DNA of 64,000 bases, taken from Ramazzottius varieornatus (Eukaryota; Tardigrada; Eutardigrada; Parachela; Ramazzottiidae). The stretch covers positions 1,911,249 through 1,975,248 of the forward strand of contig BDGG01000005.1 in NCBI GenBank assembly GCA_001949185.1, given 5' to 3'. Under the pieces are notes generated by a model that had not been told where the DNA came from, ran no database searches, and saw nothing but the letters and a program-made list of their open reading frames with translations. The position numbers were made by a program, and so were the translations under genes. Of this stretch, positions 36,053 to 46,260 are shown one piece after another (position 1 is the stretch's first letter; each line of letters begins with the position of its first letter).

Positions 36053-36977
36053 GACGGAGGGATGTTATTTAATTCTGGTCCTGTAAAACAGATCAGCAAC
36101 AACAATAACAAATAAATAGGGCTTATTAACCTTGACCAGTGTCTTTTGGCGATGAATGGCCAACACTCATGAAACTGCCGAATGTAACGAGTTCATCCGA
36201 AGGATCGGTAGCACATTACAGCTTCTACCCAACTATACCGTAAGATGAGAAGTTACTACAGAAGAACCTATCGACTTTGGACAGGTAACAGGTGGAGAAG
36301 AGAAGAGACGAGCAGCCGTAGTATCGGAACGCGGCACTGAAACTGAGAAAAGTGTCACAGGTGCGAAGGGCTTCCATCCTCGAAGAGGAGCGCTCCGTGT
36401 TCAAAGCCCTCGACCCGATTCTAACTAGCAGAGAGTAACGCGCATGACGTAATTCGCTTACTGAAGCAAGCAATGTGTTTCGTCCACAAAGTGGTACAAG
36501 CGCGAAACGTGTTACGCCGAGTACAAACTCCTGCATAAGACACACCCTGTGAACACCGGGGGTGTTAAACTTTGGCCGTTTCATTCGATGGGGCGGTGGG
36601 CACGAGCTGGGGTTGCGGAGAGTTGGATGAATCATATGGGCTTCCGTTCGATGAGCTTGACTTTGTTCATGACAGAGCAGACAGGTAGCCACCGCCCCAT
36701 CCAAAATTAGTCACCGTTGAGCATTGGTTTGATTGCTGATCAACCCGAAGGAGGCGTAGCACAAACGAACGGCTCCTTATATCACGTGAATCCACCGCGA
36801 AGTATCACCATTCACGTGGTCTTTACATTCTGCACCTTGAAGTCTGGAACGTGGACTTGCCACTGCGGAGTGCGGAGAAATCTTGCTGGAAAAATGTTTG
36901 TTTGTTCCATCTTGACCTTTTTCCTCAAAGAAACAGTCTATCCTTTCACATAGCACCTGTTAGTTCAAGAAAGTGCC
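36053..36977. promoter_or_regulatory. divergent spacer ERM / LEM gene
   Basis: Contains the promoters and 5' untranslated regions of two oppositely oriented genes. The minus-strand frame 36225-36704 is open for 159 codons but has no recognisable domain or splice context. It was not called a gene. Confidence 0.4.
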
Positions 36978-37871
36978 ATGGCGGATCTCCAATGGATAAG
37001 GAATCTCTCTAACGAGGAGTTATATACGGAGCTAAAGAAGCAAGGAGTGAACATTCCTGTTACAGGTGGGAAGCGTTGCCCGCATTTCCTATGCTTATTC
37101 TGCATTCTCGACCTCATCACAAGCTAAACGTGGTCTTTTATCTCTAGGAAGCACCCGCAAAACGCTCGAAAAGCGACTGGCGAAGCTGCTGGGTCTTTCC
37201 GTCGAAGGAGCTTCCGAAAGTGGTGGAGGGAGCGACACCTACGACGATGCTGAAGTCTCCTTGAATCAAAGCGAAAGCTGGTAGGCGAGCATTTTCTACG
37301 ACTGTTTTCAGTGCTTCTGAGCAGGACGAACAGATCTTGCGGTGTAGACAGCAAAGACAGCGTCATGCCACTGATAACGATTTCAAGCAAGCGGAGTGCG
37401 TCGTGTGATCCGGGACAGCATATTGATGTGTCTTCTGTTCATAAATTCTTTGATTTACGCTGGCTTATGTTTTCCAGGGACAAGTCTGGCTCTGGCGTGC
37501 GACAGCGTGGACGCGCTGGCCATGACACCTTTGGAAATTCCTTCTACATGGAACAAGTGGACGCCAGTCCCGTTGGACAGCTGCGCGATCTTCGTCGACA
37601 GCAGATCGACGAGCTGGAGAAGGACATTCAGAAGCAAGAGACGCTCAACAAGGATTTGGCTGGCACCGATGTTGGCTCGAAAGGCTCACGAACCGCGCTG
37701 ATGGTCCTGTCCATCCTGGTTGTCATTGGAATCTTCCTTGTCATTACCTACTTGACCCAAGCCGAGTACGCCGACGAGCTCCGTCAAGCTCCACCCGTCA
37801 AAGTCGCCCCAGCTGACAACGTCGTCGGAGGACCACAAGCAGGCCGCGCTGTGCCAGCTGGTCAGTTGTAA
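36978..37871 (+). CDS. LEM-domain inner nuclear membrane protein (emerin-like)
   Basis: Four exons (36978-37065, 37148-37280, 37312-37404, 37478-37871) encode 235 residues. The LEM domain is N-terminal: residues about 1-48 read MADLQWIRNLSNEELYTELK, then GVNIPVTGSTRKTLEKRLAK. LEM domains bind BAF, which links chromatin to the nuclear envelope. A Ser/Asp-rich and basic middle follows, then a short coiled segment (QLRDLRRQQIDELEKDIQKQ). One hydrophobic segment (ALMVLSILVVIGIFLVITYL) is followed by a tail of about 38 residues. The layout matches small LEM proteins such as emerin or nematode EMR-1, but the luminal tail is longer than a typical tail-anchor. The first splice falls inside the LEM domain. 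Confidence 0.85.
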
Positions 37872-38209
37872 AGAACTACTGCTAGCTAGTTGTTTTGCTG
37901 TAGTTACATATTAGAAGTCTCAACTTCATTCTGAGACAATATGATTTCTGGTATTTCTTCAACCTTACTTCCCTGTACCGAGACTTTTACCGTTCATTCA
38001 TGTTTCTTATTTTCAAATACGCGCACTGGGTTCGAACATACTGCAGTAGTAGGTCCCGCTTTCTGAGGGCGCCGATTCCAAGCTAATATTATCGAAATTA
38101 ATTATAGCCATTATACCGGCTGAATCTAACCGTAGCTGTTTTAGAGACTGTCCGACCAAGCATTATGCACACGAAGAGTTTTCGAAAGGGAAAAGGAATG
38201 TAGCCGAAG
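37872..38209. other. convergent spacer LEM / arginase
   Basis: 3' ends of two convergent genes. No further feature is seen. Confidence 0.45.
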
Positions 38210-39796
38210 TTACTGAGAGAAGTCTGAAGGTCTTGGTAGATCAAAGTCAAGCTTGTATGGGATAGCTTGGCGAGGCTTGCCAAGGGCCCCAGCGATGATG
38301 GCGCAGGCGGCTTCCATGGTCTTGGCTCGCTGGTATCCATTGCCTAACGTGGGATTGACTTCTACCAGATCCATCGCGCTTAACTGACCTGGAAACCGGG
38401 AAACCGTTTCGATGTGGAATTTTTGTCTTGTGTAAGCATTATTGCTTTGCGCAGACCGTATCCTACCCGTCGACCGCACATACTCCACAATCTGCAGTCC
38501 TTCTCGCAGTGTTAATCCGCCCATCGCCGGAGTACCCGTGCTGAAGGCAACGCTGGGATCCAGGGCATCGATATCGAAGCTCAAATGCAGTGGAAGATCG
38601 TTGCTGAAACGGTCACGTCCTCATTAGATTTGTCTCGCACTTCCGAAGTTGAAAAACTGACAAAAAACAGGAAAAGATGATCGCACTTGGGATTGATGTG
38701 CTGCAGAGCTAACTCGACGCATTTCTGTACGCCGAGTTTGTCCACATCTTGCATCGGGAAGTATTTTATTTTCAGTTTATCCATAACGAACCTAAAATTT
38801 CATACGTGAAGGCGGGCGGAAGTGAAGAACCTAGCTCAACGAAATTTGTTGAAACCTTACAGCTCATCCGGGTCCAGCGCGCGGAGACCGATGTAAGCTA
38901 TCCGGTCGGCCGTTAGACTGCAGTACAAGGACGCGCGTTAATCAAGCTACAGTACGGTATTATTCAGAGTAATTATACTTGAATATTTCTTACCATGGTT
39001 GTTGCCATTCAAAGCCGGGTATGTCACGCGGTATGTAAGGGCTCATTTCTTTCAGTAGAAAGGAAACTGGACATCCATGAAGGTTCCCAGTCGCTGTGGT
39101 CAATGGTGTGTTAATATCGGCGTGCGCATCTATCCACAGCACAGCGAGTGGCGCTGTTGCTGCGGGATCCTTGATACCGTGGATTTCCAACTGGGACAGT
39201 CCGTGACCAGATATGCTCCCGATAGCTGAGGCATGGTCCCCGCCCAGCATAATCGGTACTCCATTCTCCCGAATGATCGTCTGAACTTTATCTGCAATCT
39301 GCATAACAATCATGAAAAATGAATTTCTTCGTTGAAGAAACGTCGCTCATGGGATCGAGTTACGAACCGAAAGTGAGTTCGAATACCTGTTTGCAACCTC
39401 CGGCGACCGTCCGTGAGTACTTTACCTTCTTCCAGGGATCGTCGGAAGCGATGGCTTGGATCTCCACGTCTCCATAATCCCGGAATGAAATTCCACAATC
39501 TTTCAGTAGGGTGAGAAGTCCAGCTTCGCGTATGGCATTGGGTCCATCGCGAACACCTTCCTTTCCCTGTGGAATAAAACACGGGGATAGTTTTTGCTGA
39601 AGGATACCACTGTCATTGAAAGGTTCCGTCAGAAGAAACTCATAAGTACCTGTCCACGGTTCATCAAGGCTCCGAAGACACCAGCAATCTTGGTGTTGGG
39701 GCTAAGTACTCCGTTATTCGATGCGGAAGATCCATGGAGCGAACGGCGAAATACTCTGACGACCGAAGAAACGTTCGACCGCATTGGCATGGCCAT
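38210..39796 (-). CDS. arginase (L-arginine hydrolase)
   Basis: Exons: 39796-39650, 39566-39426, 39298-38994, 38917-38861, 38791-38687, 38603-38467 and 38388-38210, giving 356 residues. It hydrolyses arginine to ornithine and urea with a binuclear manganese centre. Metal-binding motifs are visible: GGDHAS (His), [11 protein letters not shown] (Asp/His/Asp) and [10 protein letters not shown] (Asp, Asp). [14 protein letters not shown] and [11 protein letters not shown] are also typical. The N-terminus [20 protein letters not shown] is rich in Arg and Ser without acids, which fits a mitochondrial presequence (arginase-2 type). About 15 residues expected between DPWKK and IADKV are missing; a small exon could hide in 39299-39425, although the present join keeps frame. 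The first ATG at 39796 was chosen because no ATG lies upstream in frame. Confidence 0.9.
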
Positions 39797-40395
39797 GGAA
39801 CGATTTTCCGATAAAAGGAATGGCAAAAAGAAATAATATACGGTAGTGATGTGCGTCCTGTTTGATATACCCTACTTTCCATTAGTTTAGGACAGCTGAC
39901 CCAACTGAATCAGATATCGCTGTCGCGCGAAAGATGAACCTTCGCTCTGTGCGGTCACTCCGACGTTAACTTGAGGGAACAAACGATCGCCTTGATAACG
40001 ATTTTATCCGCTTTATTCAACGGCATGCGAAATTTCAACGCAGTAGGTCTTTTCGAATGTTCAGCCCAGGTACAAACTGAAGAGTAAACCTCGTATAAAT
40101 AAAGGGGATTATGCTTTCTGAACAAAAGGGGTATTCCAAACCGCCACTATATGTCAAGCCTGTTCGTTACAGGGATACAAAAACCCCGCCCAACCATCTG
40201 ACAGCATACCAGTTCTCACTGCTTCCCTAGCTTGCCCTCATCTCGCAGAGTTTCCCAAAATAAAAACTCGATGCACTTGGAAACAAACTTTTTGAAGTTT
40301 AAATGACGCCGATGGATGTAAAAAACGGTAGAACTAAAAGCATTTCTTGGAAGCACTCCTGCAAACCCAGGCTGCTTCTTTTGACTTAATTACCT
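39797..40395. other. spacer arginase promoter / HMMR-like 3' flank
   Basis: Upstream of minus-strand arginase and downstream of the next minus-strand gene. No coding sequence or repeat is recognised. Confidence 0.4.
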
Positions 40396-42582
40396 TCACT
40401 CCGCCAACAGAGCTTCGATCTCCCGTAAACCTTCCTTCGCCGCAGCAATCTGTTTCTGCATGACCCTGATATTAGCTGACATGTCCGCATTATCCTATAA
40501 GAAAAAGGGAATCAAACGTTGATCTACTGTATTAGGGATCTCGGCAAACAGACATAACCAGACTGTTTTTCCAGGTGGCGCACCTTCTCAGTGTTATTGG
40601 CTGTAGATGTGTGCCACTTGATATAACGATCTGGTCGAGATTGATTGCCACGCTCCCATGTTGTGAACAGAAGGGACACAAGGAAAGACTTGCCTTTGTC
40701 AACTTGTCGCAAGCCTCCACGTAATGCTTAGTCTTCTTGAGGTTCTGGTTGGGGTTATGCTGTCCTACCAGGTCGGCGAAGACATTCCGAACCTTCTTGA
40801 CATCCCTTACCAGCGAGCCAGAGAACCCTTCGCCTTCCAACCGCTGCAGTTCCGGCTGGAAGGACAGCACCATCTCCCGAAGACGATCCATCTTTCGGTT
40901 CTGCTCATGGAGCTTTCGTTCATACTCCTCGACACCTGCTTCCACCTGAGCCTTTCTTTCCGACAAGCAAACTCGTTCCTTTTCCTTCTCTTCTAGCTGC
41001 GAGCTCACGCTGGAAAAGACACGTCAGGTGAACATCAAAGCTCAAATGGGAGTTTGTTGTTTTTCAAGTGGTGCACCTTATTGCTCTTGTTAGCAGAGCG
41101 CGTGCGCCACGTTGAAAAAGATCTCGTCGACTGAGTTTCAGCTTGAAGGTTTACGCACCTTTGATGATCGTCACGCATCTTGTGTAAACGAGCGAACTTC
41201 TCATCCCGTTCAGCCATCACTAAAGTCGCCTGTTCCTTCATTCGATGGAGAGTGGCATGAGCTGAAGCTATCTTGCGCTCCATCGCAGCAATCGCTTCCT
41301 TGTCCGCCTCGCTCATCGCGACGATCTGCTCGGACTTCTCTTGCTCTTCATTCTCGCCATCCTCTTCTTGAGCGTAGTCTATCGTGATGCTCAGTGCAGG
41401 CTCTGACTCGTCTTCGAGAACTACCTTGTCGGGGTCATCCATCATCACGCTGTGCTGGGTTTCCGGTTCCTCTTCTCCAACTTCCTCTTCCTCGTCTTCT
41501 GACGACTCGTCAACTGGTAGCGGTTGAATGTCTTCGCCCACATTCTCCTGTCGACTTTTTGCAGATTTGTATTCTGACTCGGACACCGGCTGGGTGACCG
41601 TGGACACTGGCCAGCTTCCGAAGTCTTCATCAGCTGCAGAACCTGCAAAGAGTACGAGTATACGATGTAGAATCATAATATGACATGAAAAGATCACGAA
41701 GTGACGACCTGATACGTTAAGTCACGAGTAAGTTAACAATGTGAGCAGTTACAACACGGTCATCTAATATAACATTACATGTCATGTCTGGTGTTACAGT
41801 AATAATCTTTACTAAGTTCCTGTGTGGTTTTACCTGCGAACATAACGGCGTCTTCTTCCGCTGCTTCAGCTGCTGTCCCATTGTCTAAGCGTATTCCATC
41901 GTCAAAAGCACTAGATGGAGGAGATGGAAGAGCACAAAGAGGTGGTGGCATGAGGCGGACATCTTCGTCTGACGCGGCAGCAGCCAGCAACGCCCCGAAG
42001 TTCTGTGGAGCGTCGGCAACTGGAGCCTCGACTCCCTTCAGGTGTTCATTATGAGTCGGAGCGTCTTCTGCAGGTTTGTTGGTAGTCTCAGGCCGGATGA
42101 TTCTCTTGACAGAACGAGTAGATGAGCCAGGAGTAGCAAACAGCTTCCGGGCAGACGAATCATGCACTATGCAACGCTTCTTACTGACAACATCACCTTT
42201 GTGACTGGAATGTGGGCAGACGCAGCACTCCTCTGGAAAACCCGATCAATCTTAAAAACCTTACGGGATGATAATCATCGTTACGGTTTCGAGCTCAGTC
42301 ATACGGTAGAGAAAAAAGTTTACTGCTTACCCAAGTTGGCCTGCTGTTTAGCATTTGCCTGGAAGCGTTTGCCCTTCGCGAACGTAGCTGCAACCACGTG
42401 CTTCTCCCCTTTGAGATCGTAGTGACCAGGTCCAGGGACGTCTGAACCTGTAAAACAAGAAAATTAGACAAATGTAAAGATGACAGCTGGCACTGATTGC
42501 TCTACGGCTGTTACATCGACCGTTATGGAGACTTACCAACTTTGTCCAGCCATCGAGTCAAGGGGGCCTTTGGAAAAGACAT
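40396..42582 (-). CDS. HMMR/RHAMM-like spindle coiled-coil protein
   Basis: Six exons (42582-42537, 42447-42331, 42232-41834, 41642-41159, 41009-40694, 40494-40396) encode 486 residues. The N-terminus MSFPKAPLTRWLDKV and the following PGPGHYDLK match the start of HMMR (SFPKAPL, then PSPGAYD). The C-terminus has VGQHNPNQNLKKTKHYVEAC and KLTKDNADMSANIRVMQKQI, like the HMMR tail ([20 protein letters not shown]), a region that targets centrosomes and spindles. The middle differs: a Pro/Ala-rich segment, a Glu/Asp block (SSEDEEEEVGEEE) and a coiled coil much shorter than in vertebrates (724 residues there). The last intron uses a GC donor (AAG|GCAAGT), needed to keep phase. Family A repeats lie in the last two introns. 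A spindle or microtubule role is inferred from the two conserved ends. Confidence 0.8.
40540..40658 (+). repeat. family A foldback, copy 7 (HMMR-like last intron)
   Basis: Left end GGGATCTCGGCAAACAGAC and right end TTGATTGCCACGCTCCCA; inner arms TTTTCCAGGTGGCGCACC and GTGTGCCACTTGATA. Confidence 0.75.
41045..41140 (+). repeat. family A foldback, copy 8 (HMMR-like intron 4)
   Basis: Left end ATGGGAGTTTG; inner arms TTTTTCAAGTGGTGCACC and GCGTGCGCCACGTTGAAAAA. Confidence 0.7.
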
Positions 42583-43429
42583 TCTGGACAGTCTTGGCTT
42601 CTGTCCTTTCCGGAGGAGTGTATTGTGAAGCAAAGTCGACGGATGAAGGCTATGGATCCTTAGGTGAAGGAGAAGAATCTTCGAAGAAATTCCAAGAATG
42701 AAATTGCGCAGTCGCAAGCTCGAAGCGTTGACAAGAGAAAATGTGGCGCTTTTCGGTTGATTGATTGCATTTGGAATAAGAAAGTGCGAATTGATCGACC
42801 GCGGGGATCTTTTGTCTTGTCACAGTCACTGATGAGCTGCTGTACTTTGCGTTGCCGGAGACTGAGACACATGCTCAAGCATCTGATTGGTTGCGTCAGG
42901 TGAATATCGAGGGGGAGCGAATACTCCTCAAATCATCGACCATACAACCAGAGCAAAAGAAAGCTGTTGCTCCAGTAGGATCAGACGATTCTTTCGCAAA
43001 AAGCCACATCACGATTTGGTTCCCCAGACTTCGGCGTAAGTACTCATGGCTGGTCTTCACCAGCCTACGGTTGGTGCCGAGTCAATTTTGGCACGCCGTT
43101 GTTTTCAGCACGCAAAGTACTGCAGCTCTACAGTGGTCACAGTCTTGTCAACAACGTCGCTCGGCAGATGGCGCTTTCAGTACGGTTAGCTATTCCAATC
43201 ATTTTCATTCTCCAGTGATTACGTTTAATTTCGGTAGGCGGAAAGGAACCAAGTATTCTGAAATCTTGCACCATTGAGCAAGCAATGGAAATACAGTAGT
43301 TTATCGGCGACAGGTATGGTACACCGGTCACAAAGCACGGTGCCATAGTTAGAGTAAAGCTACAGAAGTTTGGCATTCCATTGAGTGGACGGCTAAGGTT
43401 AGGAACATCGAGAAAATGGATCACAGATT
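42583..43429. other. spacer HMMR-like promoter / SLC22 3' flank
   Basis: Contains the promoter of the minus-strand HMMR-like gene. The plus-strand open frame 42852-43277 has no domain or splice support. No repeat is recognised. Confidence 0.4.
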
Positions 43430-45826
43430 TCACGAAGGGCTCATGATGTCTTCGACAGTCTCCGGAAGGCGAACGCCTCTGGTTTCTGGCAAAATGTACG
43501 TAACCGCGGCGCCACCCAGACCAAGAATGCCGCAGAGGACGAAAGGCACCTCGGGCGACGTGTAAGTTCCCTGAAAAACGAAGAGAATACTTCTGTCGAT
43601 GGCATGTTGCAGTTCAAACTCCGAACTTTGGAAACATGGCAGTTTTTGGCCGTACCAGAAGGAGAAGCTGCGGTGCTAAAACGCCACCTAGTCGCATAGC
43701 AAACGAACAGACTCCCAGTCCCTTATTCCGCACCACTGTAGGCATAAGGTCCGATGCGTAGGGCAACATCGCATTGAAGAGTGCATGAGTTCCACCACGG
43801 GCGAACTGTGCGAATACGGTTCGAATGATCGCATAGGTAGTCGTCGAAGTGGGAAGCGAGCCGGCAATGATCGAGAGCACCGCGGTGATGGCGCACGTCC
43901 AAATCAGAGGCCTCCTGCAGCCGAACCTGTGGAAGCAACCGAGAAACATGCCAAACTTCGATTGATTTGATGCAGAACTTCGAAACATAAGATTACCGTT
44001 TTGTGGCAACCATTGTGAGTAGCGTCGCCGGTAGCTCCAGACTTCCGGCTATCGCAACATTGACGTGTTTCTCTCCGAATAAGTCCGTGATGGCGAAAGA
44101 GATGACGTAGTACCACAGACTCGCGACGAACCTATCCAAATAGAGTACACGGACTCATCGTTAGGGAAGAAGCGCGAAGTTGCCAACTCGGCAAAAAACA
44201 AAGGGTGTAAAATGTTCGAGCAGGCTTACCATATATACATAAGGCCAAGGATGCGCTTCCTGAGTTGCGGGCTGGAGAAGAGATTCCAGGTGGAGTATCC
44301 TCCGTCCTTCTCCAACGAATCATCATCTTCCTTCTGATACCACAGCACTAGGTAGTTCTCACAGTCGGAAACTTTCTTCGATTTAGGCAGATTGTTGAAC
44401 TTCAAGATACTGGCGGTAGCAGACTTGGCTTCCTCGAACTTCTGGCTGACGTACAACCATCGAATGGATTCTTTCACGAACCTGCATGCCGAAAATACAG
44501 TCACTAAAACAAACTGTTGCGATTCGAAAAAAATGCATTCGGAATAGTAATACGTACAGTAAGCAAGGGAGGACAATGACAGGTACTATAGTAATAAAGA
44601 GCTGTAGATTTCTCCAGTTTGGAAGACCGTATGCTATTCCGGCGAGGCTGATGACTCCAGATACCCACATCAGTTGCGCGCTTACACCGGCGAATTCACG
44701 ATATCTCCCGGAGAAGGTTTCCATCAGCAAAGTAAAGGCAGTCAGATCCGCTCCCTGTGAGAAAAAAGAGCCCGTTCTTAACAACGCAAGCTGTGTAATC
44801 GACAAATAATATATTGCTTGCTTGCATAAAGCATCCGACGAGGAACCGGAAGACCAGGAAGACCCAAATGTTCGGCGCGAATGTTACTCCAAAGCCACTT
44901 CCGATGAGCAATAAGGTCGCCACCAGAATCGCTGTTTTCCGTCCTTTGGCGTCAGAGATTAATCCAATCAAAGCCCCGCCGAACATGCACCCTGTAGTAA
45001 CCAGTTGATATTAGTGACTTAATACAACGTTATAATACCAAATTTCGCCATTTGGGACGAAGGCAAATGAACCGAACCGATGAGCCAAGCGGCGCACGTT
45101 ATCGTTGTTGGTAGCTAAAAGTGTGCGCCACTGGAAAGAGCGTTCTTGTACAAGTGATTTGCCGACGTCCCATCTTCGTGAACTAAGGTCGAAAGCAGTC
45201 CACGGGTCGGCGAGATCGGAGACTGTCAAGTTTTATTCTTACGTACCGACAAAGTAGATCGTAGTGCCCATGCTTGTCAGCCAGTAGTTCTCGCAGATCA
45301 AGTCGAACTACACAATCAGGTCAGAAATATGACGCAAGACAACTAACAGAAAGTAGTAGTAAATGGGAAATCATACCTCACTAACGATGGTTGTTTCCGA
45401 CGGAAGGTGAAAATCATATTGTAGACTGCAGTTATTACAGAAACCTGGCTTTGAGGAAGTGTTTGTCCATGCAGCAGAAGGTTTCATGCAGCTGGTAACC
45501 TCACCATCCGAGGTGAACATCATCATAGTCCGACAACCCGGAAGATCCTCTGGTCGGCTAATATTCACCTCTGTCCCTCCACAATGTGAACCAGACGGTC
45601 TTCCACCGAGGAAGATCATGGCCAGGCTGTTGTAAGCGAAAGGTATATGCATGAAGGCCAGCAAAAAGAAGGCAATGATCTGGTAGCGGCCTGGACGACC
45701 CAGGAAACCCAGCAGGGTATCCACATCCTTCCGTGGCATCTCAGAATTCTCAGCCACCGCGAGGTGAGATTCGGGTTGCTGCTTGATGGCTGAAAGCGAC
45801 GAATTTATTTCGGTAGTATCAGACAT
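43430..45826 (-). CDS. SLC22-type organic ion transporter (MFS)
   Basis: Eight exons: 45826-45377, 45307-45247, 44991-44822, 44754-44558, 44481-44230, 44131-43997, 43926-43656 and 43570-43430, for 558 residues and about 12 membrane segments. After a cytosolic N-terminus, TM1 (YQIIAFFLLAFMHIPFAYNS) is followed by the large Cys-containing extracellular loop typical of SLC22, then FDLICENYW before TM2. The MFS motif is GCMFGGALIGLISDAKGRKT. FVKESIRWLYVSQKFEEA is the central-loop signature (ESPRWL in most members), and LPETRGVRLPETVEDI matches the usual ending PETRG..LPETIED. The join at 44822/44754 needs a GC donor (CAA|GCAAGC) to restore the aligned TM4. Substrate (cation, anion or carnitine) cannot be told. 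A family A repeat is in the intron 44992-45246. Confidence 0.92.
45054..45173 (+). repeat. family A foldback, copy 9 (SLC22 intron 2)
   Basis: Left end TGGGACGAAGGCAAATGAAC and right end GATTTGCCGACGTCCCA; inner arms CAAGCGGCGCACG and GTGTGCGCCACTGG. Confidence 0.75.
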
Positions 45827-46260
45827 CGTTAAAAGCGTTATTACAGTCTCCCGAGCAATACTCTGCAATGTTCTGTCTATGCGTTGTTGTACGAATGCAA
45901 ACTCGTAACAGAGCAAATATTGGCTGTTAAAGGGGCGAGGACAGAGATGATAGACGGAACTACAGTGACCAAGCGGAAGATATGGGGTACTTCGCCGTGA
46001 CAGCTAGGGCGGCCTGCGATAAGATGCTGCCCAAATTGTGAAATAGTGCTCGGTCACTGATTTATCAATACTGATATGCAAACGATCCTGTCAATCGGTG
46101 AGCTGGCACCATGACCACTGTTCGCCTTGCGAAGTCGATCGATTAAAATCTCAAAAATTCGAAATTTTAAAGTATTCTAGAGAAATCCAGAGAAAATCAA
46201 GACTTGCAAAAATCACAGAAAAATAGAAATAGTAGAAAATGTAAGGAGTGAAGAAAGAAT
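45827..46260. other. spacer SLC22 promoter / SLC15 3' flank
   Basis: AT-rich spacer, no gene or repeat recognised. Confidence 0.4.

Noticed and set aside
36225-36704. Minus-strand open frame of 159 codons upstream of ERM
   Set aside because: No recognisable domain, no splice context and it lies in a divergent promoter region; likely chance.
42852-43277. Plus-strand frame of 141 codons between HMMR-like and SLC22
   Set aside because: No domain and no codon or splice evidence; likely chance.
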